From NCBI GenBank assembly GCA_014075275.1, contig CP046179.1:3171932-3235931 (forward strand): DNA of 64,000 nt, written 5' to 3'. A model generated the notes under the pieces. The model had not been told where the DNA came from and did no database searches. It saw only the letters and a program-made list of their open reading frames with translations. Below are positions 17,295 through 26,517 of the stretch, in pieces; position 1 is the first letter of the stretch; each line of letters starts with the position of its first letter. This stretch comes from Boseongicola sp. (GTDB lineage: Bacteria > Pseudomonadota > Alphaproteobacteria > Rhodobacterales > Rhodobacteraceae). Made by a program: the position numbers and the translations under genes.

Positions 17295-18293
17295 ATGCCT
17301 ACCGATCTCCCCGCATTTGTCGCTGCCGCAAACGCACCGCTGACTGACCCTGACAAGAACCGTCAGGTCGGCACTGGTGATCCCCGCTTCGAGATTTACC
17401 ATTTCGCCTTGTCGCTCTGCTCGCAAAAGGTGCGCTATTGTTTGGCCGAAACTGAAGCCACCTATTTGGCACATGACCTCAACCTCAACATGCCGCTACT
17501 GGGCAATTACGATCCGGGTTATGTGCGCCTGCGTCTGCTCGCTGGTCCTGGTCAGGGTTTCGCCACCGGCTATACGGGCCGCTCCAGTGTTGCCACCGAA
17601 GGGTTTGACCCGGCAGTTGTTCCAACCCTGGTCGACCATCACGCCGGGAAGGTCGTTGCAGACAGTGCAGTCATTTGTCGTCACATCGACGCCGTAACTG
17701 GCGGTCACCTGATCCCACGAGATTTGGCAGCCGATATCCTGACAGAAATTGCAGCAGTCGATGCCACCCCCCATGTCGCAATTCTTTATGGCGGCCATCC
17801 TCAGCACGATTTCCGACCGGAACGTCTTAAAAAGAACATGCCTGGCGTCCATGACCGCAAGATCGCCAAGATCAAGACGGCGCGGAATGCATCCAGCGAT
17901 GATCCTACACTGGTTGCGGCCTACGACGCCAAGATCGCCAAAGAGCTGTCCGGTCGGGACTTCGTGACCACGCCTGCAAAAATGGAGGCAGCCGTCGCTG
18001 AAATGCTCGCCATTGTCGCCGCTCTCGATACTCGCCTCGACGATGATCGCCCATTCACCTGTGGCGATAGTTTCACCATGGCCGATGTCGTCTGGGCCGT
18101 CTCATTATTTCGAATGAAATGGATCGGAATGGCATTCGCCTGGAACGGAGATCATCCCCTGAACGACCGGGCGCGCCCTAATGTTGCTGCTTATACCAAC
18201 CGCGCTTTCCAACGTCCGGCATTCAAAGACGCCGTTATCCACTGGCCCGGCGTGCCGCGCACTGAATTCGTGGCGGAACACTACACTGACTGA
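17295..18293 (+). CDS. GST-fold protein resembling 2,5-dichlorohydroquinone dechlorinase (LinD-like)
   Basis: The product is 332 aa, longer than ordinary GSTs. The landmarks agree with LinD as I recall it: PRFEIYHFALSLCSQKVR at residues 30-47 with the Ser-x-Cys-Ser centre (Cys42), Y-VRLRL, then TGRSSVATEGFDPAVVPTLV and VADSAVICRHID for the thioredoxin fold. TPHVAILYG, MPGVHDRKI and a C-terminal FTMADVVWAVSLFRMKWIG complete the match. LinD removes chlorine from chlorohydroquinones with glutathione. A beta-etherase-like or other thioltransferase role is also possible. It is co-transcribed with the PcpC-like gene. Confidence 0.75.
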   Translation: MPTDLPAFVAAANAPLTDPDKNRQVGTGDPRFEIYHFALSLCSQKVRYCLAETEATYLAHDLNLNMPLLGNYDPGYVRLRLLAGPGQGFATGYTGRSSVATEGFDPAVVPTLVDHHAGKVVADSAVICRHIDAVTGGHLIPRDLAADILTEIAAVDATPHVAILYGGHPQHDFRPERLKKNMPGVHDRKIAKIKTARNASSDDPTLVAAYDAKIAKELSGRDFVTTPAKMEAAVAEMLAIVAALDTRLDDDRPFTCGDSFTMADVVWAVSLFRMKWIGMAFAWNGDHPLNDRARPNVAAYTNRAFQRPAFKDAVIHWPGVPRTEFVAEHYTD

Positions 18294-18299
18294 CAAGGA

Positions 18300-18614
18300 C
18301 TACATGTGATCCTCGGCCTCGGATACATCTATGCCAAGCGCCTCCATCCCTGCTTCCAGATACTCCGGCAAGCCGGGAATACCAGAAAGATACTGTTCAG
18401 TCGGCGCAGTCGCATCGACGCGCGCATGGGTCTTTGCAACGGCAAGTTCCGCTGGCAAATATGTCTCGCGCCCAACCCACATCAACGACACCAGGCTGAC
18501 TTTCTCATCATCGTTCAGCCCGCTGACGTAGTCCTTTAGCTGGGCACCGTCAGGTCCATATTCCCGCGCAAGAAAAATTACGCGGACGATCTTGGCAGTT
18601 GAGATATCGAGCAT
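18300..18614 (-). CDS. DUF3775 protein
   Basis: The product is 104 aa. The N-terminus LDISTAKIVRVIFLAREYGP and the central LVSLMWVGRETY match the DUF3775 family of short alphaproteobacterial proteins of unknown function. A GAGG ribosome-binding sequence lies 8 bases before the ATG at 18614. It is convergent with the LinD-like gene, 6 bp apart. Confidence 0.75.
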   Translation of the reverse strand: MLDISTAKIVRVIFLAREYGPDGAQLKDYVSGLNDDEKVSLVSLMWVGRETYLPAELAVAKTHARVDATAPTEQYLSGIPGLPEYLEAGMEALGIDVSEAEDHM

Positions 18615-18765
18615 GTTCTGACCTCGCGACGTGTCTGGTGCGTTCAGGCCCTATCGCAACTTGACCCACGGAACATTGCGCCAGATCAAATAGACTTGAA
18701 GCGACCGCCCAAGCCGTGATTGGTTCAATTCCAGATGATGACAAAGCCCATTCTAGAAAGACAGT

Positions 18766-19614
18766 ATGACAGATTTTCCGAATACCGATCAGGCAGAATT
18801 CTGGAACGGCCGTTCGGGGCTTAGCTGGATCACCAACGAACAGGAGCAGGATCACCTTCTTGCCGCCGCCAGCAAAGCCGTTCTTGCCGCTGCATGCCTG
18901 TCTCCGGGGGAAAGAATTCTGGATATCGGTTGCGGCACTGGCTCCTTGTCCCTCGAGGCCGCGAAATCTGTCGGCGCTTCCGGGCAGGTGCTGGCCACCG
19001 ATATTTCCGCCCCTCTCCTGCGACGGACTAGCGAACGCGCTGGGTCTTTGCCGCAAATCACGACTCACCTTGCCGATGCCGAGACGGCAGAATGGCCACA
19101 ATCTGAGTTTGATGCGGCAATCTCGCGCTTCGGTGTGATGTTCTTCGCCAACCCCACAGCGGCATTTGCAAATATTGCCCGTGCGCTGAAACCCGGCGGG
19201 CGGATAGTTTTCGCAGCCTGGGCCCCAAGTGCCGTCAATCTCTGGTGGCATATGCCCAACCGTATCGCCAGCAATCATCTCGGGTTGCCTCCCAAAACGT
19301 CGCCCCACGCTCCAGGACCCATGGGTCTTTCCGATATTGAATGGTCCCTCAACCACTTTCGCGCCGCCGGTCTCATTGAGCCTCGTTGTGAAGTCACTGA
19401 AATAACCCTTCAGCACGATGGCGGCGCTGAAGGCGCAGCGAACCTGTCCCTCCGGGTCGGTCCCGCCGCGCGCATAATTTCCATGTTTGATGCTGATGCC
19501 GCCCAGATCGAGTCCATTCGCAGCGAAATCAAATCCGCCGTCAGCAAGACTGAAGTAAACGGCACCGCCCAAATCCCTGCGACCATACATCTCTACAGCG
19601 CAACCGTCCCCTGA
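18766..19614 (+). CDS. Class I SAM-dependent methyltransferase
   Basis: The product is 282 aa. The SAM-binding motif I is ERILDIGCGTGSLSLEAAKS (about residues 46-65), followed by ATDISAPLL (motif acidic loop), FDAAISRFGVMFFANP (motif II) and LKPGGRIVFAAWAP (motif III). It resembles the UbiE/COQ5-like group of small-molecule methyltransferases often labelled 'class I SAM-dependent methyltransferase'. The substrate is unknown. It is read alone, with accA following 98 bp later. Confidence 0.85.
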   Translation: MTDFPNTDQAEFWNGRSGLSWITNEQEQDHLLAAASKAVLAAACLSPGERILDIGCGTGSLSLEAAKSVGASGQVLATDISAPLLRRTSERAGSLPQITTHLADAETAEWPQSEFDAAISRFGVMFFANPTAAFANIARALKPGGRIVFAAWAPSAVNLWWHMPNRIASNHLGLPPKTSPHAPGPMGLSDIEWSLNHFRAAGLIEPRCEVTEITLQHDGGAEGAANLSLRVGPAARIISMFDADAAQIESIRSEIKSAVSKTEVNGTAQIPATIHLYSATVP

Positions 19615-19712
19615 TCCATTTTTCTAGCCTCTGGTGCTTCGCATCGCGACGAAACTTGCAGAATGTGTCGGTCGCAGTCATATAGATCCGAACACCCAAA
19701 GCAGGGACGATC

Positions 19713-20675
19713 ATGCAAAGCTACCTCGAGTTCGAAAAGCCCCTTGCCGAGATCGAAGGCAAAGCCGAAGAGCTGCGCGCCATGGCCCGCGCCAACGAAG
19801 AAATGGACGTCGAAAAAGAAGCCGCAGCGCTGGATAAAAAGGCCGCGCAGCTTCTGAAAGACCTCTACAAAGACCTCAGCCCATGGCGGAAATGCCTCGT
19901 TGCCCGTCACCCGAACCGTCCCCATTGCAAAGACTATATCGACGCGCTTTTCACCGAATATACCCCCCTTGCCGGTGATCGGAATTTTGCTGACGATCAG
20001 GCGGTGATGGGCGGCCTTGCACGCCTGAACGACATGCCCGTCATGGTCATGGGCCACGAAAAGGGCAATGACACCAATTCCCGGATCGAACGCAATTTCG
20101 GCATGGCAAGACCGGAAGGGTACCGCAAAGCTATCCGCCTGATGGATCTTGCCGACCGTTTCAACGTGCCCGTAGTGACTCTCGTCGATACTCCGGGCGC
20201 ATACCCCGGCAAAGGGGCCGAAGAACGCGGCCAATCCGAAGCCATCGCGCGCAGCACCGAAAAATGCCTCAGCCTTGGGGTTCCCATGGTCTCTGTCATC
20301 ATCGGCGAAGGCGGCTCCGGCGGCGCCGTTGCCTTTGCCACCGCCAACCGTGTCGCGATGCTGGAGCACTCGGTCTACTCTGTCATTTCACCCGAAGGCT
20401 GCGCCTCGATCTTGTGGAAAGACGCCGAGAAAATGCGCGAAGCCGCCGAAGCCCTGCGTCTGACCGCACAAGACCTTCACAAACTGGGCGTTACCGACCG
20501 CATCATCGCCGAACCTGTCGGCGGCGCGCAACGCGACAGCGCATCGACCATCGCGTCGGTTGGGCTTTGCATCGAAGACATGATCAAGGGCCTGACAGGT
20601 ATGTCGCGGGATGAGGTGCGCAACGACCGCCGCAAAAAGTTCCTTGAGATCGGTTCGAAAGGGCTGGCGGCCTAA
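19713..20675 (+). CDS. accA: Acetyl-CoA carboxylase carboxyltransferase subunit alpha
   Basis: The product is 320 aa. With AccD it transfers the carboxyl group from biotin to acetyl-CoA, giving malonyl-CoA for fatty acid synthesis. The N-terminal helical part ([20 protein letters not shown]) and the carboxyltransferase core ([60 protein letters not shown]) are all present. Full length. The stop overlaps the stop of the convergent EamA gene by 4 bp. Confidence 0.97.
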   Translation: MQSYLEFEKPLAEIEGKAEELRAMARANEEMDVEKEAAALDKKAAQLLKDLYKDLSPWRKCLVARHPNRPHCKDYIDALFTEYTPLAGDRNFADDQAVMGGLARLNDMPVMVMGHEKGNDTNSRIERNFGMARPEGYRKAIRLMDLADRFNVPVVTLVDTPGAYPGKGAEERGQSEAIARSTEKCLSLGVPMVSVIIGEGGSGGAVAFATANRVAMLEHSVYSVISPEGCASILWKDAEKMREAAEALRLTAQDLHKLGVTDRIIAEPVGGAQRDSASTIASVGLCIEDMIKGLTGMSRDEVRNDRRKKFLEIGSKGLAA

Positions 20676-21580
20676 GACCGGTTCCCTATCACTTCGGTCA
20701 GAGACGCCCCCAGAATCAACGCGGCCCCCAACGCTTCGAATGGACCGAACGGCTCACCGGCCAAAAGCGCGACGGATCCAATTCCGACGACAACTTCACT
20801 CATCAACAAGATCCCCATGCGGCCGGGTGTTAAGATCGACGCCGGCCACATGGTCAGCAGGATCATCGGAACCGCAAACAACCCCGAGAGCACTGCATAA
20901 AGCCAAAGGTCCTGAATAGGAGGGAATTCGGTACGCGATCCAAGCGTGTCACCCGCCACAAGCAGCAACACAAACGTCACAACAATGCTTCCGACAAGGA
21001 AGGCAAGGGTCAGATGAATGGGTGGAATATTGCCAACCTTATAGATCTTATACGATCCAATGGCCCAAAAAATCCCGGACGCCAGGGCCAGAACATCGCC
21101 AAGGTTGAAACCGGACCGGCTGCCACATCCGACAACCGCAAACAATCCGCCAAAGGCCATCAAGATAGCAAGCACGCGCGCAAGCGTCAGGCGTTCTCCA
21201 AGGAACATCACCCCGATTGCCGTTCCCCATACGGGTGTCAGATAAAATAGCAGCAACGCCCGCAAAACGTCCGTCAAAGTGATCGCGGTGCCATAAAAGG
21301 TAAATGCTGCTCCTGTCAAAAGACCAACCCACGCGAACTGCCACTTGGACACTGTCGGGAATTTAACGGCAAAAGCGAATGGCGCGATAATTGCTAGGGC
21401 CGCGACATAAATAACCAAGCCCGGCCAAACACCCGTCAGCCCCAGTTCCTCGAACATCCGAATTGGCACCCAATACAGACCCCACAATGCGCCACCGGCG
21501 ACAACTGCTAAACTGGCAAGGCGGATGGTCGATGTCGATTTGGCTTGGTTCAGGCTGGGCACAGCGCCGGGCTTTAACAT
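20672..21580 (-). CDS. EamA-type (DMT superfamily) transporter
   Basis: The product is 302 aa with about ten transmembrane helices in two EamA halves: residues about 15-140, ending in [21 protein letters not shown], and 155-300, ending in the [21 protein letters not shown] helix. It is probably a metabolite exporter of unknown substrate. The ATG at 21580 is preferred over upstream starts because the first helix then begins near residue 20, as usual. Confidence 0.85.
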   Translation of the reverse strand: MLKPGAVPSLNQAKSTSTIRLASLAVVAGGALWGLYWVPIRMFEELGLTGVWPGLVIYVAALAIIAPFAFAVKFPTVSKWQFAWVGLLTGAAFTFYGTAITLTDVLRALLLFYLTPVWGTAIGVMFLGERLTLARVLAILMAFGGLFAVVGCGSRSGFNLGDVLALASGIFWAIGSYKIYKVGNIPPIHLTLAFLVGSIVVTFVLLLVAGDTLGSRTEFPPIQDLWLYAVLSGLFAVPMILLTMWPASILTPGRMGILLMSEVVVGIGSVALLAGEPFGPFEALGAALILGASLTEVIGNRS

Positions 21581-21593
21581 GCGTTTTGGGACT

Positions 21594-21989
21594 TCATGTG
21601 CCTGCCACCTGGCGTTCGTAGTCGGCCACATCATACCAGCCCAGCGATTTGGTCACTTTCAGATCGTCATCCAGATCCCATTCTTCCCAACCCGAAAAGC
21701 AAACCGGATTGAAGGATTCTTTGTGGTGACCTTCGAAAGTCCAAGCATAGATCATGTGACGGCCGGCAACTAAGACGCTGTCCAGCGATAGAGTGAGGTC
21801 TGGGAAATCTGCCATGAATGCGCCCGCCATTTCGGCAATCTCGGCCTTGCTGGTCATCGGATCGTTGCCATTCATGCCCATTGTTGTCTGCTCGGCGTAC
21901 CGGTTCGCAACGGCGTCCGGCTCGCGGCTTGTCCAAGCGGCGCAATGCGCTTGCGCGATGCGACGGGCCGTCTCCAAATCAGGCAACAT
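21594..21989 (-). CDS. NTF2-like / SnoaL-type protein
   Basis: The product is 131 aa with the cone-shaped NTF2-like fold signatures: an N-terminal helix with AAWTSREPDAVANRYAE, the central TLSLDSVLVAGRHMIYAWTFEGHH strands, and a C-terminal DDDLKVTKSLGWYD. Members include small hydrolases, isomerases and binding proteins; no function can be given. It is just upstream of the EamA gene (13 bp) in the same orientation, so the two are probably co-transcribed. Confidence 0.75.
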   Translation of the reverse strand: MLPDLETARRIAQAHCAAWTSREPDAVANRYAEQTTMGMNGNDPMTSKAEIAEMAGAFMADFPDLTLSLDSVLVAGRHMIYAWTFEGHHKESFNPVCFSGWEEWDLDDDLKVTKSLGWYDVADYERQVAGT

Positions 21990-22060
21990 GACAGTCTCCT
22001 GCGATTTCCGGTATTTGAATCACTATCCTTGCTTTCACGACTTGCAGACCGCAATCCCGG

Positions 22061-24043
22061 TCATTTCGCGTCTTCATCCTCGGACTCAATATTTCCGGAT
22101 CGAATATCCGACATCTCCTTGCCCAACTGGTCCTGCCAGGGACCTCGAATTTCCTGAACGCGGGCGATATAGGCTTCGTTTTCGGTCGGCGGGATTTCCA
22201 GATCATAGACATCCGCAACTTCGATCATCGACTTGCGATCCATCCGGTCAAAGGCATCGGCCATCGCCTCGGCCTTATCCTTGTCCACGCCCATCGCCTC
22301 AAATGCGGAACGCCCCATGCGGATCGAACTATCATAGGTTTCGCGAATGATATCGCGGCATCCAACCGCCCACAGGTGATACACATGGTGCCGGTTCCGC
22401 GCCCGCGCGATAACGTGCAGATCGGGGAACGTCTGCACAGCATAGCGAGTTAACTCGGTCGCCCTCTCTTCGTCGTCAATTGCAACGACAAGAATTTTCG
22501 CGTTGGCAATTCCTGCGGCGTTCAGCAGGTCGGGCCTTGTCGCATCGCCGTAATAGGCCCGTGCGCCGAACACTCTTAGATTGTCGATTTGTTCCGAGCT
22601 AAAGTCGATCACGGTGGTATTGTAACCAGCCGACCCCAACATACGGTCAATCACCGTGCCAACCCTGCCAAAGCCTGCGATTATAATGTCGCCCGCTTCT
22701 TCGATCTCGTCCTCGTCACGCTCTTCATCCAGACCGGTAAACTTTGGCGCGATCACTTTGTCGTAAAGAATGAACAAAGCCGGGGTCAGAAGCATCGAAA
22801 GCGCGATGACCAACAGCAACTGATCAGCAACCGAGGTTGGAATGACCGAATTGGCCACCGTGAACGACAACAGCACAAAGCCAAACTCACCCGCCTGCGC
22901 CAGTCCCAATGTCATCAGCCAGCGGTCCGTGCCGCGCAACGCGAAGATCGTGCCCAGCACGAACAACACGGTGCCCTTCAGCAATATCAATCCAAGCGTT
23001 AGCCCAAGCGTTGCACCCAACGAACTGAACAACAGCCCAAAGTTGATGCCCGCGCCGACGGTCATGAAAAACAGCCCCAACAGCAACCCCCGGAACGGAT
23101 CAATGTCGGATTCCAACTCGTGGCGGTAGTCGCTGTTGGCCAGAACCACGCCCGCAAGGAATGTTCCCAGAGCCGGGGACAACCCGACCAAAGACATCAA
23201 TAGTGCAATTCCGACGACCATCATCAGGGCGGTCGCGACAAACAATTCGCGCAACTGCGCCACCGCGATGAACCGGAACAAAGGCGTCGTCAGGAAGTTC
23301 CCGCCAAGGATCACGGCGGCAATTGCGGCAAGCGTCACCAACGCCGTTTGCCAGCCGTTCAACCCGTCCACCAAACTCATCGACGACCCATGGCTATCGT
23401 CGCCATGATCATCCTCACCGTGGGCATCACTATTGGCGGCGTCGCCATGACCATCCGCCGCAACAGTTTCAGTTGCATGCACTTCAGCAACGCCATGGGT
23501 GTCTACAGCCATGGCGCCATCCATCAGGCCCGGCATCGCCAGCAATGGCACCAGCGCCAGAATGGGGATCACGGCAATGTCCTGGGTCAGCAGGATCGAA
23601 AAGCTCGACTGCCCCCCGTCGGACTTCATTAGCCCCTTTTCATTCAACGTTTGCAGCACGATAGCCGTCGACGACAGCGCCAACACCAACCCGATGGCCA
23701 GCGCAATACTCCAAACCTGCCCAAACAACATGGCGGCCAGCATTACGATCGCCGTCGTGATCAAAACCTGCCCGCCGCCAAGGCCCAAGATTTGCCGCCG
23801 CATCGACCACAAGTGCTTGGGTTCCAGCTCAAGCCCGACCAGAAACAGCATCATGACCACACCGAACTCGGCAAAATGCTGGATCGAAATCACATCGACG
23901 TTCAACAAGGCCAAAATCGGGCTGATCAGGATCCCGGCAATCAGATACCCCAGGACCGAGCCCAACCCCAACCGCGAGGCTATCGGAACCGAGGCGACAC
24001 CAGCCACCAGAAAAACAAACGCCAGCATCAGGAAATCGGTCAT
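22061..24043 (-). CDS. CPA2-family cation:proton antiporter with TrkA-N domain (Kef-like)
   Basis: The product is 660 aa. The membrane part has 12-13 helices with GLELEPKHLWSMRRQILGLG and the LSLVGLSPALGTFLAGVVLANSDY segments of KefB/KefC and related K+/H+ antiporters. It is interrupted by a His- and Asp-rich hydrophilic loop at about residues 192-222 (HGDAANSDAHGEDDHGDDSH), which could bind a metal. The C-terminal RCK domain begins DIIIAGFGRVGTVIDRMLG (Rossmann GxGxxG). A regulatory role in K+ efflux or pH control is inferred. Confidence 0.9.
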   Translation of the reverse strand: MTDFLMLAFVFLVAGVASVPIASRLGLGSVLGYLIAGILISPILALLNVDVISIQHFAEFGVVMMLFLVGLELEPKHLWSMRRQILGLGGGQVLITTAIVMLAAMLFGQVWSIALAIGLVLALSSTAIVLQTLNEKGLMKSDGGQSSFSILLTQDIAVIPILALVPLLAMPGLMDGAMAVDTHGVAEVHATETVAADGHGDAANSDAHGEDDHGDDSHGSSMSLVDGLNGWQTALVTLAAIAAVILGGNFLTTPLFRFIAVAQLRELFVATALMMVVGIALLMSLVGLSPALGTFLAGVVLANSDYRHELESDIDPFRGLLLGLFFMTVGAGINFGLLFSSLGATLGLTLGLILLKGTVLFVLGTIFALRGTDRWLMTLGLAQAGEFGFVLLSFTVANSVIPTSVADQLLLVIALSMLLTPALFILYDKVIAPKFTGLDEERDEDEIEEAGDIIIAGFGRVGTVIDRMLGSAGYNTTVIDFSSEQIDNLRVFGARAYYGDATRPDLLNAAGIANAKILVVAIDDEERATELTRYAVQTFPDLHVIARARNRHHVYHLWAVGCRDIIRETYDSSIRMGRSAFEAMGVDKDKAEAMADAFDRMDRKSMIEVADVYDLEIPPTENEAYIARVQEIRGPWQDQLGKEMSDIRSGNIESEDEDAK

Positions 24044-24138
24044 GAAAAGTCCCCCTTGGCCTGATCAAATGGTCCGGCCTTACCTAATGGCAAGGTTCCA
24101 CCAAGGCGGGCAGGGCCGTCAAGGCCAAAGGTCAGAGG

Positions 24139-25125
24139 TCAGCCGCGCGCGGCAGCCTCCCATTCGTTCAGAAACGCCATGATCTCAAGCGAGTCTTTCC
24201 ATCGTGGCGAAGGACGAGGAGCCTCCAACTCGCCACTTGCTAGGCACCGCTCGACCATCCGAACCTGGTGGGCAAAAGCATCCAACCCATCAGATACGAC
24301 AACCCGCTCAACCGGTTTCTTGTGTTCGCGCACTTCCAGAACGTTCTCGCCACCAACCGGCAGCCAGGGATTGGTTGCAAACCGCAGCGATCCCAATTCG
24401 CCGACAATCTCGAAACTGTGGTGCATGCCGTAGCTGTCGGTTGATTGCAGCGTTGCCAGGGTGCCGTTTTCGAACCGGACCGAAATCGCCGTATCGCAGA
24501 TGTTGCGTTCGGAATTCAGATTGCCCGTCGCCGTCACCCTGCGGGCGGAAAAGGCATCCTCTCCGAAGGACGATTGCATCACGAAATGCAAAAGCGAAGC
24601 GGGATAGCACCCAAGGTTATAGAGTGTACCGCCGCCCGCCGGGTTTACCACGTCTTTGATGTCGGCGGCATAGATACCGTTGACTGACCGCACTGTGCCC
24701 AAACGACCATCGGCAAGAACTTCGCCCAAAGCAGAGTAAATCGGATGGCTGAGATACATCAGGCCCTCGACGAAAAACACGCCCGCCGACCGAACCCGGT
24801 CGATTAGGTCTACGGCGTCGCCATGAGTGACTGTGAGTGACTTCTCGGACAGGATCGCTTTCCCGGCGCTTGCGGCGGCAGCGACCATTGGCAAATGCGC
24901 GTGGTTCGGCAATCCGATGTAGACCACGTCGATGTTCGGGTCTGCCAAAACGGCATCATAATCACCGAAAACCTTCGCGATCCCGTGGTTCACGGCGAAA
25001 GCCTCTGCGCGCGCTGTCGAACGCCCGGCGACCGCAGCCAGCTCTGATCCCTCACTTTGCGCAATCGCCTCCGCAACAGTGTTCGAGATAAACCCGGTTC
25101 CCAATATCGCCCAACGCAACACCAT
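24139..25125 (-). CDS. Gfo/Idh/MocA-family oxidoreductase
   Basis: The product is 328 aa. An N-terminal NAD(P) Rossmann fold (RWAILGTGFISNTVAEAIAQ) is followed by VDVVYIGLPNHAHLPMVAAA and the conserved catalytic block AILSEKSLTV. The C-terminal alpha/beta sheet domain carries the family's GGGTLYNLGCYPASLLHF motif. Substrates of this family are sugars, inositols or derivatives; this one is unassigned. The start at 25125 (MVLRWAILGTG) removes a 35-residue extension with no similarity to the family. It diverges from the small secreted protein gene. Confidence 0.88.
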   Translation of the reverse strand: MVLRWAILGTGFISNTVAEAIAQSEGSELAAVAGRSTARAEAFAVNHGIAKVFGDYDAVLADPNIDVVYIGLPNHAHLPMVAAAASAGKAILSEKSLTVTHGDAVDLIDRVRSAGVFFVEGLMYLSHPIYSALGEVLADGRLGTVRSVNGIYAADIKDVVNPAGGGTLYNLGCYPASLLHFVMQSSFGEDAFSARRVTATGNLNSERNICDTAISVRFENGTLATLQSTDSYGMHHSFEIVGELGSLRFATNPWLPVGGENVLEVREHKKPVERVVVSDGLDAFAHQVRMVERCLASGELEAPRPSPRWKDSLEIMAFLNEWEAAARG

Positions 25126-25234
25126 CCCACTCCTTGGCAAGTGATAACAGGCCTCTGCTAAGGCAGCCGGGCCAGCACGGCAAAGGGTTTCTCTGCAGTT
25201 CCTGCGGCATCTCCCAAATCCGTCCAACACTTTA

Positions 25235-25305
25235 TTTGAACAATGTTCATGAAAAGTGTTGACGAATCGATCTCTCCTTCCTAATTGTCATGAACGTTGT
25301 TCACA
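25235..25305 (+). promoter_or_regulatory. Promoter flanked by two matching operator sites
   Basis: Two 18-bp sites match each other at 16 of 18 positions in opposite orientation: TTTGAACAATGTTCATGA at 25235-25252, and TGTGAACAACGTTCATGA read on the minus strand at 25288-25305. Each is a near-palindrome, TGAAC-N3-GTTCA. Between them lies a good promoter: TTGACG at 25259-25264, a 17-bp spacer, and TAATTG at 25282-25287. Centres are 53 bp apart. One site sits above the -35 box and one over the likely start of transcription, as expected for tight TetR-type repression. No regulator is encoded nearby. Confidence 0.6.
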
Positions 25306-25322
25306 AAATGAAGGAAAGACCA

Positions 25323-25667
25323 ATGTTGAAACGAACTTTTGCCGCCGCTGCCGTTGCAGCCCTTGCCGTTTCGCCCGCGTTTGCTGGTGCCAGCGGTCAA
25401 CACTCTGCCGCGGCAGGCGACCACAGTGCCGCAGCCTCGGCCCACGGCGTATCGGCTGTCGCATCCGGCGTCTCAACAGCAGTCGCCGTGCCGGTCATCG
25501 CAGTTGGGGCCGCAATCACCGTCACCGGTGCGGCATTGGAAGTTGTGGGCGAGGGCGCTCTGCATCTCGGATCCGATATGGCCAACGCGGTGCCTGCGCC
25601 CGTGGTGATCAACAACGGCGTCATTGTCACTGGTATTGCAGCCGATGGCGCGCCGACGCTGGACTAA
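25323..25667 (+). CDS. Small secreted Ala/Val/Gly/Ser-rich protein, partner of DUF2145
   Basis: The product is 114 aa. A clear signal peptide (MLKRTFAAAAVAALAVSPAF, cleaved near AFA-GAS) is followed by a Ser/His/Ala-rich stretch (GQHSAAAGDHSAAASAHG) and a hydrophobic centre (VAVPVIAVGAAITVTGAALEVV) that could be a membrane segment or amphipathic surface. The tail VVINNGVIVTGIAADG is short. I do not recognise a named family, but I have the impression of similar small proteins next to DUF2145 genes. It is 27 bp upstream of the DUF2145 gene and shares its promoter. Confidence 0.65.
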   Translation: MLKRTFAAAAVAALAVSPAFAGASGQHSAAAGDHSAAASAHGVSAVASGVSTAVAVPVIAVGAAITVTGAALEVVGEGALHLGSDMANAVPAPVVINNGVIVTGIAADGAPTLD

Positions 25668-25694
25668 ACCTGTAATCGAACAAGGACCAAACCC

Positions 25695-26498
25695 ATGAAA
25701 CGCATCGCCGCTCTCTTCATCGCCGCCCTTGTTGCTCTCATGCCAGCCGTTGCGACGGCTGGCAGCAGCGAGGCCGGCAAACCAATCCTGTCGCAACATT
25801 TAGTCGCCCAGTTTTCAAACCGTGTGCAAAAAGACCTGGCCGCGCGCGGGGCGCACGTTGCCATCGTTGCCCGAACAGGTCGCGACCCTAAATCTCTGCC
25901 GCAGGGCGTGCGCTATACCCACCTTGGGTTCTGGGTTTATTCCGACATCACCCTGGCGGATGGTTCCAAAGGGCGCGGTTATAACATCTATAACCTGTAT
26001 CAACTGGCTGACGATAAAACCCGCAGTCGTCTGGTACAGGACACCCCCGCTGATTTCTTCGCAGGTGCGCAGAAACTTGATGCAGGCATCATCATCCCCG
26101 ACGTGCGCCTGCAACAGAAGCTTCTGAACGTTATTACCAGCCCGACGTATTCAGCGCTGCATAACGCCAAGTATTCCGTGTTGGCCAACCCCGATAACAT
26201 GCGGTTCCAAAATTGCACCGAGCATACGCTGGATGTGTTGATGGCCAGTCTCTACGGCACCAGCAACCGCGCCCAGATCAAGGCCAACATCAACGCGCAT
26301 TTCGATCCTCAGGTGATCCGTCTTGGTGGGTTAAAGCGCGCCTTTGCCCCGGTCGCCTCGCAGGCGCTGACGACATCGGATCACGGCAGCACAGTTGCCA
26401 CGGCGACCTTCAGCTCGATTGCTCGCTTTATGAAACAGCATGATTTGACTGACAAGGTATACCGCATCACGCCACAAGCATCCTATCGGATCAACTAA
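25695..26498 (+). CDS. DUF2145 exported protein (possible NlpC/P60-like fold)
   Basis: The product is 267 aa. A signal peptide of about 22 residues (ends AVATA) precedes the DUF2145 domain. Conserved-looking features are ARTGRDPKSLPQGVRYTHLG, FWVYSDITL, GYNIYNLYQ and a Cys in RFQNCTEHTLDVLMASLYG. A Thr/His before the aromatic strand and a later Asn-Cys-Thr-Glu helix resemble a permuted cysteine-peptidase arrangement, so a cell-wall hydrolase role is conceivable, but this is inference. It is the second gene of a two-gene operon. Confidence 0.75.
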   Translation: MKRIAALFIAALVALMPAVATAGSSEAGKPILSQHLVAQFSNRVQKDLAARGAHVAIVARTGRDPKSLPQGVRYTHLGFWVYSDITLADGSKGRGYNIYNLYQLADDKTRSRLVQDTPADFFAGAQKLDAGIIIPDVRLQQKLLNVITSPTYSALHNAKYSVLANPDNMRFQNCTEHTLDVLMASLYGTSNRAQIKANINAHFDPQVIRLGGLKRAFAPVASQALTTSDHGSTVATATFSSIARFMKQHDLTDKVYRITPQASYRIN

Positions 26499-26517
26499 CT
26501 GGTCTGGGCGGTCGCAC

